Assembly: GCA_019914945.1 (NCBI GenBank) | Contig: CM034100.1 | Location: 8,257,096 to 8,321,095 of the forward strand | Source: Typha latifolia | Lineage: Eukaryota; Streptophyta; Magnoliopsida; Poales; Typhaceae | DNA: 64,000 nucleotides | Reading direction: 5' to 3' | Shown: piece by piece, positions 32,010 to 42,800 of the stretch | How positions within the stretch are numbered: position 1 is the stretch's first letter | Layout: each line of letters begins with the position of its first letter | Notes under the pieces: model-generated | What the model was told of the DNA's origin: nothing | Database searches by the model: none | The model's input: only the letters and a program-made list of their open reading frames with translations | Translations under genes and position numbers: made by a program

Positions 32010-32640
32010 ATGCGTTCACATCGACAAAGAATGCTTTTTGTGCATTCGAACGTGATCGGGCGCGTTCGAACACGATCGGCGGGATTCCACTAGCATTAGA
32101 GTTAGTTATTGTTATTAGGGCTTGCTGGCTAGCCTCTATAAAGGTGTGGATGGCAGCCAAAATCATTATGCTATTTGATTATTGGTTTCTTACCTCTCTA
32201 TCTTCTCTCTAACCTAATCTCACTCCTCCCTCTTCATCAACCTACCATTTCTACCGTTGGCAAAGTCTCTCCTAACCTCTAATCTCCCTCATCTGTCGAG
32301 TCCTCCCTCTTCTTTCGGATCTCGACCACTTCTTCCCCTTTATCTATATCCTTTAAACAACATCACCCATCCACCCTCATCTCCATTATCATCTATAACC
32401 CTAACTTCTACTCCACCCGTCACTACCACCATCATTCGTAATTTATCGTATTTTCGTCCCCGTTGTAGTTCGAATATGTGAAGGGCATAAATACGAAAAG
32501 TGTAGATCAGGAAGCTACGGATCGATTCCACTTAGTTTCATAATTTTCTGACACAAGAGAATATTTGGTAATTATTTTCTCTCGGTTGCGCGAACTGCTT
32601 CCTATAATAAATTTAGATCTTTAAGAAATCGTTTCGTAAC
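32010..32640 (+). repeat. Gypsy LTR fragment with GTTCGAAC cluster and TATA box
   Basis: GCGTTCACATCG, GCATTCGAACGTG and GCGTTCGAACACG (32012-32072) precede AGCCTCTATAAAGGTGTGG (about 32131-32149) and then the CT-rich leader, GGCAAAGTCTCTCCTAACC, and AGTTCGAATATGTGAAGG. The part from the TATA box onwards matches 26220-26420 and 27960-28480. No internal genes adjoin it. Confidence 0.75.
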
Positions 32641-33160
32641 CTAGCATATTTTATTGTCATTAGTAAGATACTCTATTGTTATTACATTATTATTAGAAGT
32701 TTTTCAATGTTATTGGAAGACATTTTACATTTATTAGAATTATTATGCTGCTATTGAAGGCATTATTTATTATTGGAATGCATTCTACAATTATTTTCTC
32801 GAATTTTATATCTTAGATGGTGTTACATAGTTAAAGTCACGTAATATAATTCTTTTACTATATTATGTAGTTAAAATACGTAATATAGTTTCTTTTTGAA
32901 TATGTGAGGGAGGGAAAGCATTTATTTACCCCCTGTTTCTCGAGGCAAAAGTAATAAAACAAGACCTTGGATCGAAAAGCCATTCCGCATTAAATGCATG
33001 GAGGATTTCTCTCCTCTTCCATCTCAATAAAGGGTAGTTTGGAAAAAAAGAAATAGTGAATTTGGCTTCATATTCAAAGGAAACTAATAGTTATCAATGT
33101 CTTAAATTGAAAATGTAATGTGTTTTCCATAAATGTAACACAAATTGGTATTTTATATAT
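32641..33160. other. AT-rich interval with GTTATTAGAAGG-like subrepeats
   Basis: 32641-32900 resembles the right arm and tail of the fold-back element at 33716-34300 (shared TTTTATATCTTAGATG and ACATAGTTAAA). The rest is AT-rich without a feature. Confidence 0.5.
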
Positions 33161-33710
33161 AGGGGGTGTCAAATAGGCCCATTGGCTCACAAGCCACTCA
33201 AGCTCAGCTTGTTTAGATTGATCTCAAGATTGGCTCAAGCTCTAGATGAGCTGAGCTTGTTAAGCACCTACTTAGCTAAGTTATATTTGTTGAAGAAAAG
33301 GGCGATAGAAAGGACTCAAGGAGAACATTGGGGAGAAGTGGAAGGAAAACTGTTAAGGCTTTACAAGATAGATAGAGAACTCATCATAGCTTTATCCTTG
33401 AGTGATGGGAGAAAGAGAGCTTTCAATGCTTCCAAACTTCCGAGAGGAAGTTTTGAAGGCGAGAAGCGGTTAGGGCATCTCTCACGAAGACTCTACTATT
33501 ACGTTCTATCTAAAGTGGCTACCATAAGATGCCAAGTATCTTAGTATTATCCATTTTCCAAAGATTGTTATTGTTGACCTGTGTTTTTGAATCCAAGTAC
33601 TATCTATTTTCCCATTTTCCTATGCTGACCTATTATCTAATGCTTTTCTTGTAACTTTGAGCCAACCCAAGTCCAAATTAGCTCGATTGAGCTCGGTTCC
33701 TATACACCCT
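33161..33710. mobile_element. hAT-like non-autonomous element, copy 1
   Basis: It starts AGGGGGTGTCAAATAGGCCC and ends TATACACCCT, giving imperfect AGGGTGT-type terminal inverted repeats, with GAGCTCGGTT-like subterminal sequence. The interior (about 33240-33420) matches copy 2 at 38970-39100 (TTAAGCACC...TTAGCT, GGCGATAGAAAG, GTTAAGGCTTTACAAG). The open frame 33182-33544 is not conserved as protein in copy 2, so no gene is called. Confidence 0.6.
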
Positions 33711-33715
33711 AATTA

Positions 33716-34300
33716 CATGAGGTAAACAACATAATATGTTCTAATAACTATGGAATACTCTCTAATTTCTAATTAGAGTGATATACTTTCAAACAATAGT
33801 GTCTTACCTTCTAATTACAACATAATAACTTCCAATGACAACGTAATACCTTCTAATTACAGCATAATACCTTTTAACAATTGTGGAATACCTTCTAACA
33901 ACAACTTTCCTTTAGAAGTTATGGAAGGTATTACACTATTATTATATGGTATTTTACTATTATTATATGGTATTTTACTATTATTAAAAGGTATTATGCT
34001 ATTATTAGAAAATATTGTGTTATTATAGAAGGTAAAATTAAAAGGTATTTCTCTGTTATTAGAAGATAATCTGATGTTATTAGAAAGTATTATCTTATTA
34101 TTAGAAGGTTTTGTTATTAGAAGGCATTCTACAATTATTAAAATTATATGTTGTTATTAGAAGGTGTTATTTATTATTAGAATGCATCACATAGTTATTA
34201 TCTCAAATTTTATATCTTAGATGTGTTACATAGTTAAAATCACATAATATAGTTATTTTTACTATATTACGTAGTTAAAATCACATAATACATAAGTCCA
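33716..34300. repeat. Fold-back element made of AATACCTTCTAAT / ATTAGAAGGTATT units
   Basis: The left part (33740-33915) repeats AATACCTTCTAAYTAC-like units. The right part (33918-34170) repeats the reverse complement, ATTAGAAGGTATT and variants, with the turn near 33917. Both arms have roughly 24-30-bp irregular spacing. Confidence 0.7.
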
Positions 34301-34341
34301 ATACTTTCTAAAAGCTTGTGGTTGGAATGTTGGACACGTAG

Positions 34342-35036
34342 ATGGCTTCTGAGAGCTCTGGTGTGAGTGTGGCAAAGGAGCTCGCGAAAGCGGGTGCGAC
34401 CTATAAAGCTGATGACCCTGGTGGAGGAAAGGATCAACTAGGGAAGGAGGGCTGGGGTAAGAGTGGTGAAGGCCCCACCCCGACTATTGAGTACGGCAAA
34501 CCTATTGGAGGAGGGGAGATCCCTGATCTCAGCCAGGCCCCAAAATCCCAGCCCAAGGGGAGAAGCTAGGCCTCGGTGGTTTAGGGAAATACTAATAGCA
34601 AAGCAAAGAAGGGAGCTAGACTCATCCCAGATGAGGTTCTAGCGAAAATCTTGGAGGAGACTGAGGACTATATGGTCCTCAAACGCGAAGTGATGGAGAG
34701 GTGCCAAGCAAAGTGGAAACTCACCCTATTTGGCAAATTCCTAGGTAAGTCTTTACCACTTGAAAATCTTAGAATAGTGCTAGCAAAACTATGGTCAGGA
34801 ATTGAGAGCTTCTCGGTTTCCGACATGGCTGAGGGATTTTATGTTTTCCAATTTTTTAAAGAAGAAGATCTAGCCTATATTCTTACTAAAGGACCTTGGA
34901 CCATTAATGGCCAAGTCCTTAATATGATAAGATGGAGGGATGACTTCCAGCCCCGGTCTAGATATGGCTCCCCAACCTACCCATGGAATGGTGGGAGCTT
35001 GAAGCCCTCATACTGGTAGCAGCCAAGTTTGGCAGA
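34342..35036 (+). pseudogene. LINE ORF1, DUF4283-type, N-terminal part
   Basis: The frame from an ATG at 34342 has two stops (34567-34569 and about 34582) and then an open stretch 34651-35019 with KREVMERCQAKWKLTLFGKF, GFYVFQFFKEEDLAYILTKG and WTINGQVLNMIRW, the DUF4283 module of plant L1-type ORF1 proteins. A frameshift or deletion near 34955 moves LPNLPMEWWELEALILVAAKF to another frame. Interrupted by LTR sequence from about 35037. Confidence 0.85.
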
Positions 35037-35925
35037 TGATGGGTTCTATGCTACAAAAAGATAGGCTCTGATACCAGTTGATACGAACCAGCCTAATCTG
35101 ATCCGCAACGGTTCTGGACTCAATAAAGTATGTAACTTCCAAGGGAATATGCGAACAATCTAACCAACGGATCCTCCTAAATTTTGAATGTTGTTGCTCT
35201 TGGAGAGAACTTTCCAACGAATCTAAGATCATAGAATTCGGACAGTTAGATCTCAAGATATTGACCAAATAGTAGCTGAAGGTTAATTAGATCCTAGCTT
35301 GATAGCCCTCCAATGGCTAGATGGATGCTAGGTTTAGTTCTTGGTGTGAAGGGGGAGAAGTTGTTGTAGAAGGAGATTAGAAGCTAGAACAGGCCGACCA
35401 AAGACTTGGGCGGTGAAAGAAGGGAGGTGGGAGAGGGCACCAATGGCTAGAGACAAGTAGAGGAGGAGATAAACAATTCCAATATCATCATCATCATACT
35501 CCAATTAGGGTTTCCTCCACATATATATAGAGGCTCACCTAGGGACTCATCAACTAAATTAAATAACTCTAACAAATTCTAACAAATCAATAACTAAGTT
35601 AAAATCCTAACAAACCAACTAAACTAGTCTTTCTTATCTTCTCTGATTAACTCTCGGATTAAGCTTTCATTTTGTCGCAAGATAGATTCGAATATGGAGA
35701 AGTAATGAATATCAAAGTTGTAGATCTGGAGGTTGGTGACCTTATCCAAATAGTTTGTAGAATATTTTACGAATATTTTCCTGAAAACTGCGAGAGTTAG
35801 ATTTAGCTAATTAAAATAAAATCCTAACCTACTAAGACTCTAACTAAACTAAATAACCAAATAAGGTAATTAGACTCAATCCATTGATCCTAATCTCCCT
35901 TTGATGACTAATTCGGTTCGTATCA
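35037..35925 (-). mobile_element. LTR plus PBS of a minus-strand LTR element inside the LINE
   Basis: LTR at 35079-35925 (847 bp) has perfect 11-bp terminal inverted repeats TGATACGAACC/GGTTCGTATCA. On the minus strand it is followed, two bases on, by the PBS TGGTATCAGAGC (35065-35076), and then by only about 28 bp of internal sequence. Flanks GCAGA (35032-35036) and GCAAA (35926-35930) may be a mutated target duplication. TATA-like sequence CTATATATATGTGG lies at about 35519-35532. This copy has no GTTCGAAC cluster. Confidence 0.75.
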
Positions 35926-36700
35926 GCAAACCATTTGGGTGGATGAAACTACTCTAGACAAATCCAAAGGTCGATATGCAAGGGTGTGCATAGAAATTGA
36001 CCTTTTCAAGCCTGTCAAAAAGGCTAATTGGCTTCGACATAAAAACAAGAAAAGTATTCTGGTCCTATATTACAGGTGTGGAGTAGTTGGGCACTAGTTT
36101 GACTTGTGCCCCCTAACCCCAATAATGGAGAAGGTGGCACAAGAGAACGTGGAAACCCAATGCTCTGTGCCTGCTATGATAGGGCTGGAGAGCTCCGAGA
36201 GAACTCCTACTAACCAGGTGGATGGGCCAATCCACCACGAGTCCCCTATGGAGAAAAGCACCAATGGCCCGTGGGTTACTGTTCGACGCCGAAGGAGGAA
36301 CAGTGGTGTACAACCAACCTCCTCCTAGGGTCGTGAGCAAAGACCGCGGGCCAGAACTAGGGACCCAACTTGGGTCAGGTAAGCCAGAATAGACCTAGCT
36401 CGTATTACATGGCCAAAAGTGCTAACTAGTTTCACTAGGCTGGGTTAGGCCTGAAGGTAATAAAGGCATTGTCCTGCCGCCTGCTCCCAAAGCAAACACC
36501 TTTGTTGTCCCTTCAATCCCTGTTGATGTCGGTGAGGTGAGTCTTGGCCAATGAACAAGTCACATCTCCTAACACATCTGAATCAAATGAATCAAGTGGG
36601 ATCTCCAAATCCTATGAGGGAGACGGGAAGTCAGGATGATAATCTAGATTTCTCCCCACCCAAACTTGGTCATGCTGATGAACATATGCATGGATAGATG
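35926..36700 (+). pseudogene. LINE ORF1, C-terminal part with CCHC-like knuckle
   Basis: It resumes with IWVDETTLDKSKGRYARVCIEIDLF (about 35938-36005) and a degraded knuckle YYRCGVVGH*FDLCP (about 36068-36112; first Cys replaced by Tyr, stop in the knuckle). A proline/serine-rich tail (36104-36328) follows. This is the normal DUF4283 to zinc-knuckle order. No ORF2 (endonuclease/RT) was found downstream. Confidence 0.82.
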
Positions 36701-36734
36701 CGGACTGAGGTGGCTAGTAAAAACTTTCGCAGAT

Positions 36735-38440
36735 ATAGTAACAACTTTCGTTGTTTTTTCTATACAAGTCTATATTAATCATTCTTTTTTTCTATACAAG
36801 TTTCTATAATCGCTCTTTAATTAATAAAGTAAGAGATATATTTGAGATAGTGGTGAGAATTTATATTGTATTGTCTTTTAAAAACTTTCATTTTCTTTCT
36901 ATACACATTTCGTTGTCTTTTAACAACTTCAGTAGTAAAGTAGATTAAGAATTTAACTACTTCAGTAGTAAAGTAAATTAAGAAGAATGAGCAACAATAA
37001 AAAAATAAGAAAAAGAAGAAACATATTAACAACTTTCATTAATATAATAACAACTTTCACAAATATAATAAAAACTTTCATTGTTTATTCTATACACTTT
37101 CTATACAAATCTTCTTCTTTCTTCTTCTTCTTTTTATTTTTCTTCTTTTTCTTCTTCTTCTTCATCTTCTATGCCTTAATTATTCTTTTTTCTATAAAAG
37201 TCTCTCTAATCGCTCTTTAATTAATAAAGTAAGAGATTAATTAGAGATAATTATGAAAATTTATATTTCATTGTCTTTTAACAACTTTTATTTTTTATTT
37301 TTCTTATATACACATTTCGTCGTCTTTTAATAAGTTTAGTAGTGAAGTAGTTAAGAAGAATAAGCAACAACAAAAAATAAGAAGAAGAAGAAACATATTA
37401 AGAACTTTACTAAATATAATAACTACTTTCGTAAATATAATAACAACTTTTATAAATATAATAACAACTTTCGTTGTTTTTTCTATACAAGTCTATATTA
37501 ATCATTTTTTCTATACAAGTCTCTATAATCGCTTTTTAATTAATAAAGTAAGAGATTAATTAGAGATAGTAGTGAGAATTTATATTTTATTATTTTTTAA
37601 TAACTTTTTTTTCTATGCACATTTCGTTGTATTTTAACAACTTCAGTGGTGAAGTAGATTAAGAAAAAGGAGCAACAATAGAAAATAAGAAGAAGAAGAA
37701 ATATATTAACAACTTTCGTTATTGTAATCACAACTTTCACAAATATAATAACTACTTTCGTTGTTTTTTCTATACGCTTTCTATATAAATCTTCTTTTTC
37801 TTTCTTTCTTCTTTTTTCTTTATTCTTCTTCTTTTTCTTCTTCTCCTTCGTCTTCTATGCCATAATTATTATTATTTTTCTATAAAAGTCTCTCTAATCG
37901 CTCTTTAATTAATAAAGTAAGAGATTAATTAGAGATAGTTATGAAAATTTATATTTCGTTCTCTTTTAACAACTTTTATTTTTTATTTTTCTTATATACA
38001 TATTTCGTCGTCTTTTAACAACTTTAGTAGTGAAGTAGATTAAGAAAACAAGCAATAACAGAAAATAAGAAGAAGAAGAAACATATTAATAATTTTCGTA
38101 AATGTAATAACAACTTTCGCAAATATAATAACAACTTTCATTGTTTTTTCTGTACGCTTTTTATACAAGTATACAAGTCTCTATTAATCATTATCTTCTT
38201 TTTTTTACATAAAAGTCTCTATAATCGCTCTTTAATTAATAAAATAAGAGATTAATTAGAGATAGTGATGAGAATTTACATTTCGTTGTTTTTTAACAAC
38301 TTTTTTTTTTTTTCATACCTATTTCGTTGTCTTTTAACAACTTCAATGGTGAAGTAGAAAGAGCGATTAGAGACTTGTATAAGAAGAAAATTAGATATTA
38401 GAGAGCGATTGGAGACTTGTATAAAAAAAGAATTAAGAGA
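36735..38440. repeat. Higher-order tandem array with two alternating monomer types
   Basis: ACAACTTTCGTTGTTTTTTC-like monomer starts lie at 36741, 37071, 37463, 37751 and 38131. Types A (36741, 37463) and B (37071, 37751) alternate, so the real period is about 670-720 bp. Each monomer holds TCGCTCTTTAATTAATAAAGTAAGAGA and a TTAACAACTT block. Near the right end (38356-38425) GAGCGATTAGAGACTTGTATA appears twice in inverted orientation. Confidence 0.8.
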
Positions 38441-38674
38441 TAAAAAAATGAGCAGATGATGATGAAGAAGAAAAAGAAGAATTACATATGAAGAAGAAGA
38501 TGAGTACGGGTCATTTCTCTCTCTTATAGTGTCCCGTCAACATTTAATGAGGCACTAAATGATAAAAATGGCAAAGTTGAAAGAAAAGTTAAGAAAAAAG
38601 CATTAAATGTATCCAAATCAAAAACTAAGTACGTTTTCAGTGCAAATAATCAATTTTCATACAAATTAGCCAAA

Positions 38675-38846
38675 GAGGTATCAAATACGCTCGGTTGGAT
38701 CACAAGCCGCTTGAACTTGGCTCGTTCGTTTAAGAGTCAACTCTGAGATTGACTCAAGCTCTAGATAAGGCAAGATTCAATTATTTTAGCATGTTTATTA
38801 AACTAGACAAGTTTAAGTTGATATTGCTTGGCTTGCTCGCTCAAAT

Positions 38847-38939
<93 letters not shown>

Positions 38940-39486
38940 CTTTCATATAACTAACTCGAAGCATAATTTATTAAGCACTTTCTTAGCTCAGTTATATTTA
39001 TTTGAAGAAAGGGTGATAGAAAGCAGAATATACAGGGGGAGAAGTGAAAAGAAAGTCGTTAAAGCTTTACAAGGCGGTTTGAGCAGAGAACTTGTCAAAG
39101 CATATTCCGGAGCAACGAGAGAAAGAGAGCTTCCGATGCTTCTAAATCTCTCAGAGGGAGTTTCGAAGGCTCCTCAAGTCTCTGCTACTATATTCTCTCC
39201 AAAATAGCCACCAAAAAATACCAAACAGACAGTATCTTAGTAGTATACATCTTCCAAACAAATTCTTTTATCGTTGACCTGTGCTTGAATCTTAGTATTA
39301 TCCATTTTCCCTTTTCTTTTTTTTAAGCCTGAGCTATCGTTTAAGGCTTTTCTTGTGAAAAGTTGGGATTGAGGAGCCAGTTCGAACTGACTCGAGTTAG
39401 AGCGAGTCAATTTTGATTGTAATTTTGAGCCGAGACAAGCCCAACTCAGCTCAGTTGAGCTCGGCTCCTGTACACACCCGCCCCTA
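38675..39486. mobile_element. hAT-like non-autonomous element, copy 2
   Basis: It starts GAGGTATCAAATACGCTCGG and ends GAGCTCGGCTCCTGTACACACCCGCCCCT, diverged from copy 1 (33161-33710), with a shared interior. An expanded (TA)n run of 88 bp (38851-38938) explains most of its extra length. Confidence 0.6.
38851..38938. repeat. (TA)n microsatellite, 44 units
   Basis: Uninterrupted TA dinucleotides inside the hAT-like copy 2; copy 1 lacks it. It generates a spurious Ile-Tyr repeat ORF. Confidence 0.97.
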
Positions 39487-39899
39487 GTTAGAGGAGGTAA
39501 AAACTTAGTCACCTTGGACAAGTCATGGACCTTTGCCCTCAATTAGTGAGTGGGACACATAATCTTAGACACATAATCATATTTTTAAAATAATATGGAA
39601 ATCTGTAATGGATTTAATCCAAGAAATGGTAATTACCCTTTGGTTCAATGTAAAGATCGGTCTCATATGTATCTTGCTCATAAATCTATAAGTCGGCACT
39701 GCTTGACACAGTCCATTTATTAAAGAAAAAGGTTACCGGAAGAAGAAATTGTGGGAAGCTAAGTAGCTTAAGAAATTCCTCCACTCTATATGCCGCCACC
39801 GCATTCCAAAGATGGTATTCCATACCATCACTTACATAGATGGGCAGAGAAAGATTAAGAGATTGCAGTCTAAGGAATTAAGAATGTCTTCACAAATCT
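39487..39899. other. Interval just 3' of SCO1
   Basis: No separate gene. It lies downstream of the SCO1 stop codon in transcript sense and probably includes its 3' UTR. Confidence 0.5.
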
Positions 39900-42800
39900 C
39901 TATTTGTGCTCTGTTATTGCTTTTATTATGCCTTCAGCAAGTGTATCTGTGTCGTAGTTTTTACCAAAAAATTTGACGAATTCCATTTTTGGGTTCATCA
40001 AGTACCTGAAAGTAGACAAGCATAAAATCAGCATAGAATTGAAAAGATTTTACAATGCATTAAAGTAGAGAAAGCTGTAGATTAATTGAGACAACATTTT
40101 ATGGACTTAATTTATTACCTTAGAACCAGAAAGCACTATGAGTTACTTCCATTCCCTTTAAGGTCTATATGTACTAACAATCTGCTGTAACTTTAGCATA
40201 GGTAAAGAAAAATAAACATAATGATTTTACATGTCTAACTGCTCAATTATTCAATCATATCATCGGCAATCACATAATACTAGTATGTAACTATCAATTT
40301 GATATATAATTATATACCTTATAACTTTTATGCTTTTGAAAGCTTGTTTAATTGTCAAGGCAAATAAGGATTAGATCAAGATTAAAGAAAAAAAAACTTA
40401 ATGACAATATACATGTCAACTACTAGAGCAATTCAATCATACCATCATCTGCTTTCACATAACACTAGTACTGCATTGATATGTAATTATAATATATCAA
40501 TTTAAATATTCTAATTGTTATGCTTTTTAAAGTTTTTCTAAACATCAAGTAAATTTGGTTTTAAATAAACCTTTATCTATCAAATCTGCTAATTATCTCT
40601 CATAAAGCATTTTTATTTAAAACATAACTATGACAATATGACATAATAATATTATTTCACAAAGAAAAAGACGAACAATTAATTTTGTTTCCTTAGCACT
40701 GAACAAATAAATGCATTTCGATATGTCTTGAAGTGTGGATCTCCAATTCATGAAGGTTTAATTACTGAATCACTTTTTAACAGTGTTAAGCATCCAACTA
40801 GATAATGAATTTCTAGTCCTAGCATAAGCTTATCATGGCTTTTAAGTAGGACTGCCAAGGAAAAATCTCCAGATTTAGGTGTGAAAAACAATACCTTTTG
40901 ATTTGTGTCCTAACTTGAAAATTAAAAATCGAGACAATAATCTACAAGTTCAGATTAAAAAATTATAATATTTAATGATGAAGATAGGCCATTTAGAATC
41001 TTTTCATTTAATGGGCTGGGCTGCCTTTTGATATATATCTACTATATGCATGTTATGCTCTACTCTCTTTTTCAGCTTTGAATTGACCGGCTTGGTTTGA
41101 ACCGAGTAATCATAAATTTAGGAGGCTGCATAGGAAAAGTATGTGACAATGCTAATTCTTAGGAAAAAAAAAGGGGTTTGTCGCTAAGTGTCGAACACTG
41201 ATGTGTCATACAGTACAAAAATAAATTCCAAACATGGATAGTTACTCCTTGCCTCCAAAGTCTTATATGTCTCTCTACACGTCATTTATTAGTCGATCTT
41301 CCCTTTTAGTCTAATCCAAAGAACTGTACTATTACAAAAATCCAAGTGTTGCCACCATAATTTCTACAGATCATTTGGAAGAATTTATTCAGCTATCAAC
41401 ATCAGAATTCTGACTGTTTTCAGTTATTCATTAAATTCTGCATCATCGTTTAGATATGTGGTAAATATCGTTGCTTCCTGCTTTCAAACATAGACCCGTA
41501 CTGTGATATTGGAACCTTTAAGATAGCTCATCATCCATAATATTGTTTTTTAAGAACTCACAAGAACCCACCAAAATGAAATCAGGTTACTTCATGTACA
41601 TCCAGTGAGCTTATAGAGTACACTGAAAGTGAGAACACAGGAATGCGACAGCGGTTATGTTCTATAAGGAATTCTCTTCCCAGGAGTCCAGGGTTGTCAA
41701 AGGATTGCCTACATGTCCAAAGGAATAAAATCCTTGCAAAAGGTTCTTGGCTTAGAAGACTCACCAAAGATTTCCCTTGGAATAAAGACATTCGGTTCCT
41801 CCTCTAATTGTTACATATTTTAAAATTTGCACCCAATACCTAAGCAAGCATATCATGGTGTCTTCTATATGGAGGAAGCCATCATTATCAGTCAATCATA
41901 AGAACATTAGCAGAAGGAAAGAGGTAGTGAATTAGTAGTTTTGTTTTGGAAAGAAAAGAGAGAATCAAGGAGGGAAAATTTATGCAAAAAGTATAAAAAT
42001 GAAGAGCACAGAGCAATACATACATGACAATGGAGTGATCAACAAGGTAATCAGAATCTTCCTCCTCTGTCTTCATATAATAAACTCTGTATGCACGAGC
42101 AACTTGTCTTATCTCCTCTGTTGTACCAGTTAAGCCAATTAACTCTGGATGAAATTCTGCATAACATTTTCTATTCCATTAGTCTTCATTACACAAATAA
42201 TAGTACAATTTTGGTGCATATAAAAGAGGTCTGATTAATAACATATGCTTTGGGAAGCTCTAAGCATCATATTCCACTTTTAGCAAAATGCCCAAAGTTG
42301 CAATCCATAGTACCAAAAATAGAGTATAGAAAACACACCTTTCACATAATCATTAACTTGCTCAACAGTATCTCTCTCAGGGTCAACCGTAATGAAAACA
42401 GGTACAATTTCTATCCTTGACTTTTCCTCTGCAATAAACAGAACAATGATGCACTTTTCTTACACCAAATAGTAGATACGAACCAAAACAACAGGAAAAG
42501 AAGAATTTCAATTATTCTGTTAATGATTCTGAAAGTAAACACTAAATTTATAACCAGAAAATTTTGCAAGCACTTACAAACACCAAATAGTAGATATGAA
42601 CCGAAACAAGAGGAAAAGAAGAATTGCAATGGTTCTGTTAATGATTCTGAAAGTAAACTTATAACCAGAAAATTTTGCAAGCATTTACAAACACCAAACA
42701 GTAGATATCAACCAAAACAAGAGGAAAAGAAGAATTATAATGGTTCTGTCAATGATTCTGAAAGTATAATTTTGTTACTAGAAAAATATGCAAATGACAA

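Noticed and set aside
20581..32072. tRNA genes suggested by GTTCGAA (T-loop/B-box-like) sequence
   Set aside because: No cloverleaf, A box or acceptor stem could be found around any of the motifs.
33182..33544. 120-codon ORF as a gene
   Set aside because: It lies inside a hAT-like element; the homologous copy at 38749-39207 does not keep the frame.
38749..39207. 152-codon ORF with Ile-Tyr repeats
   Set aside because: The (TA)n microsatellite extends an open frame through a non-coding element.
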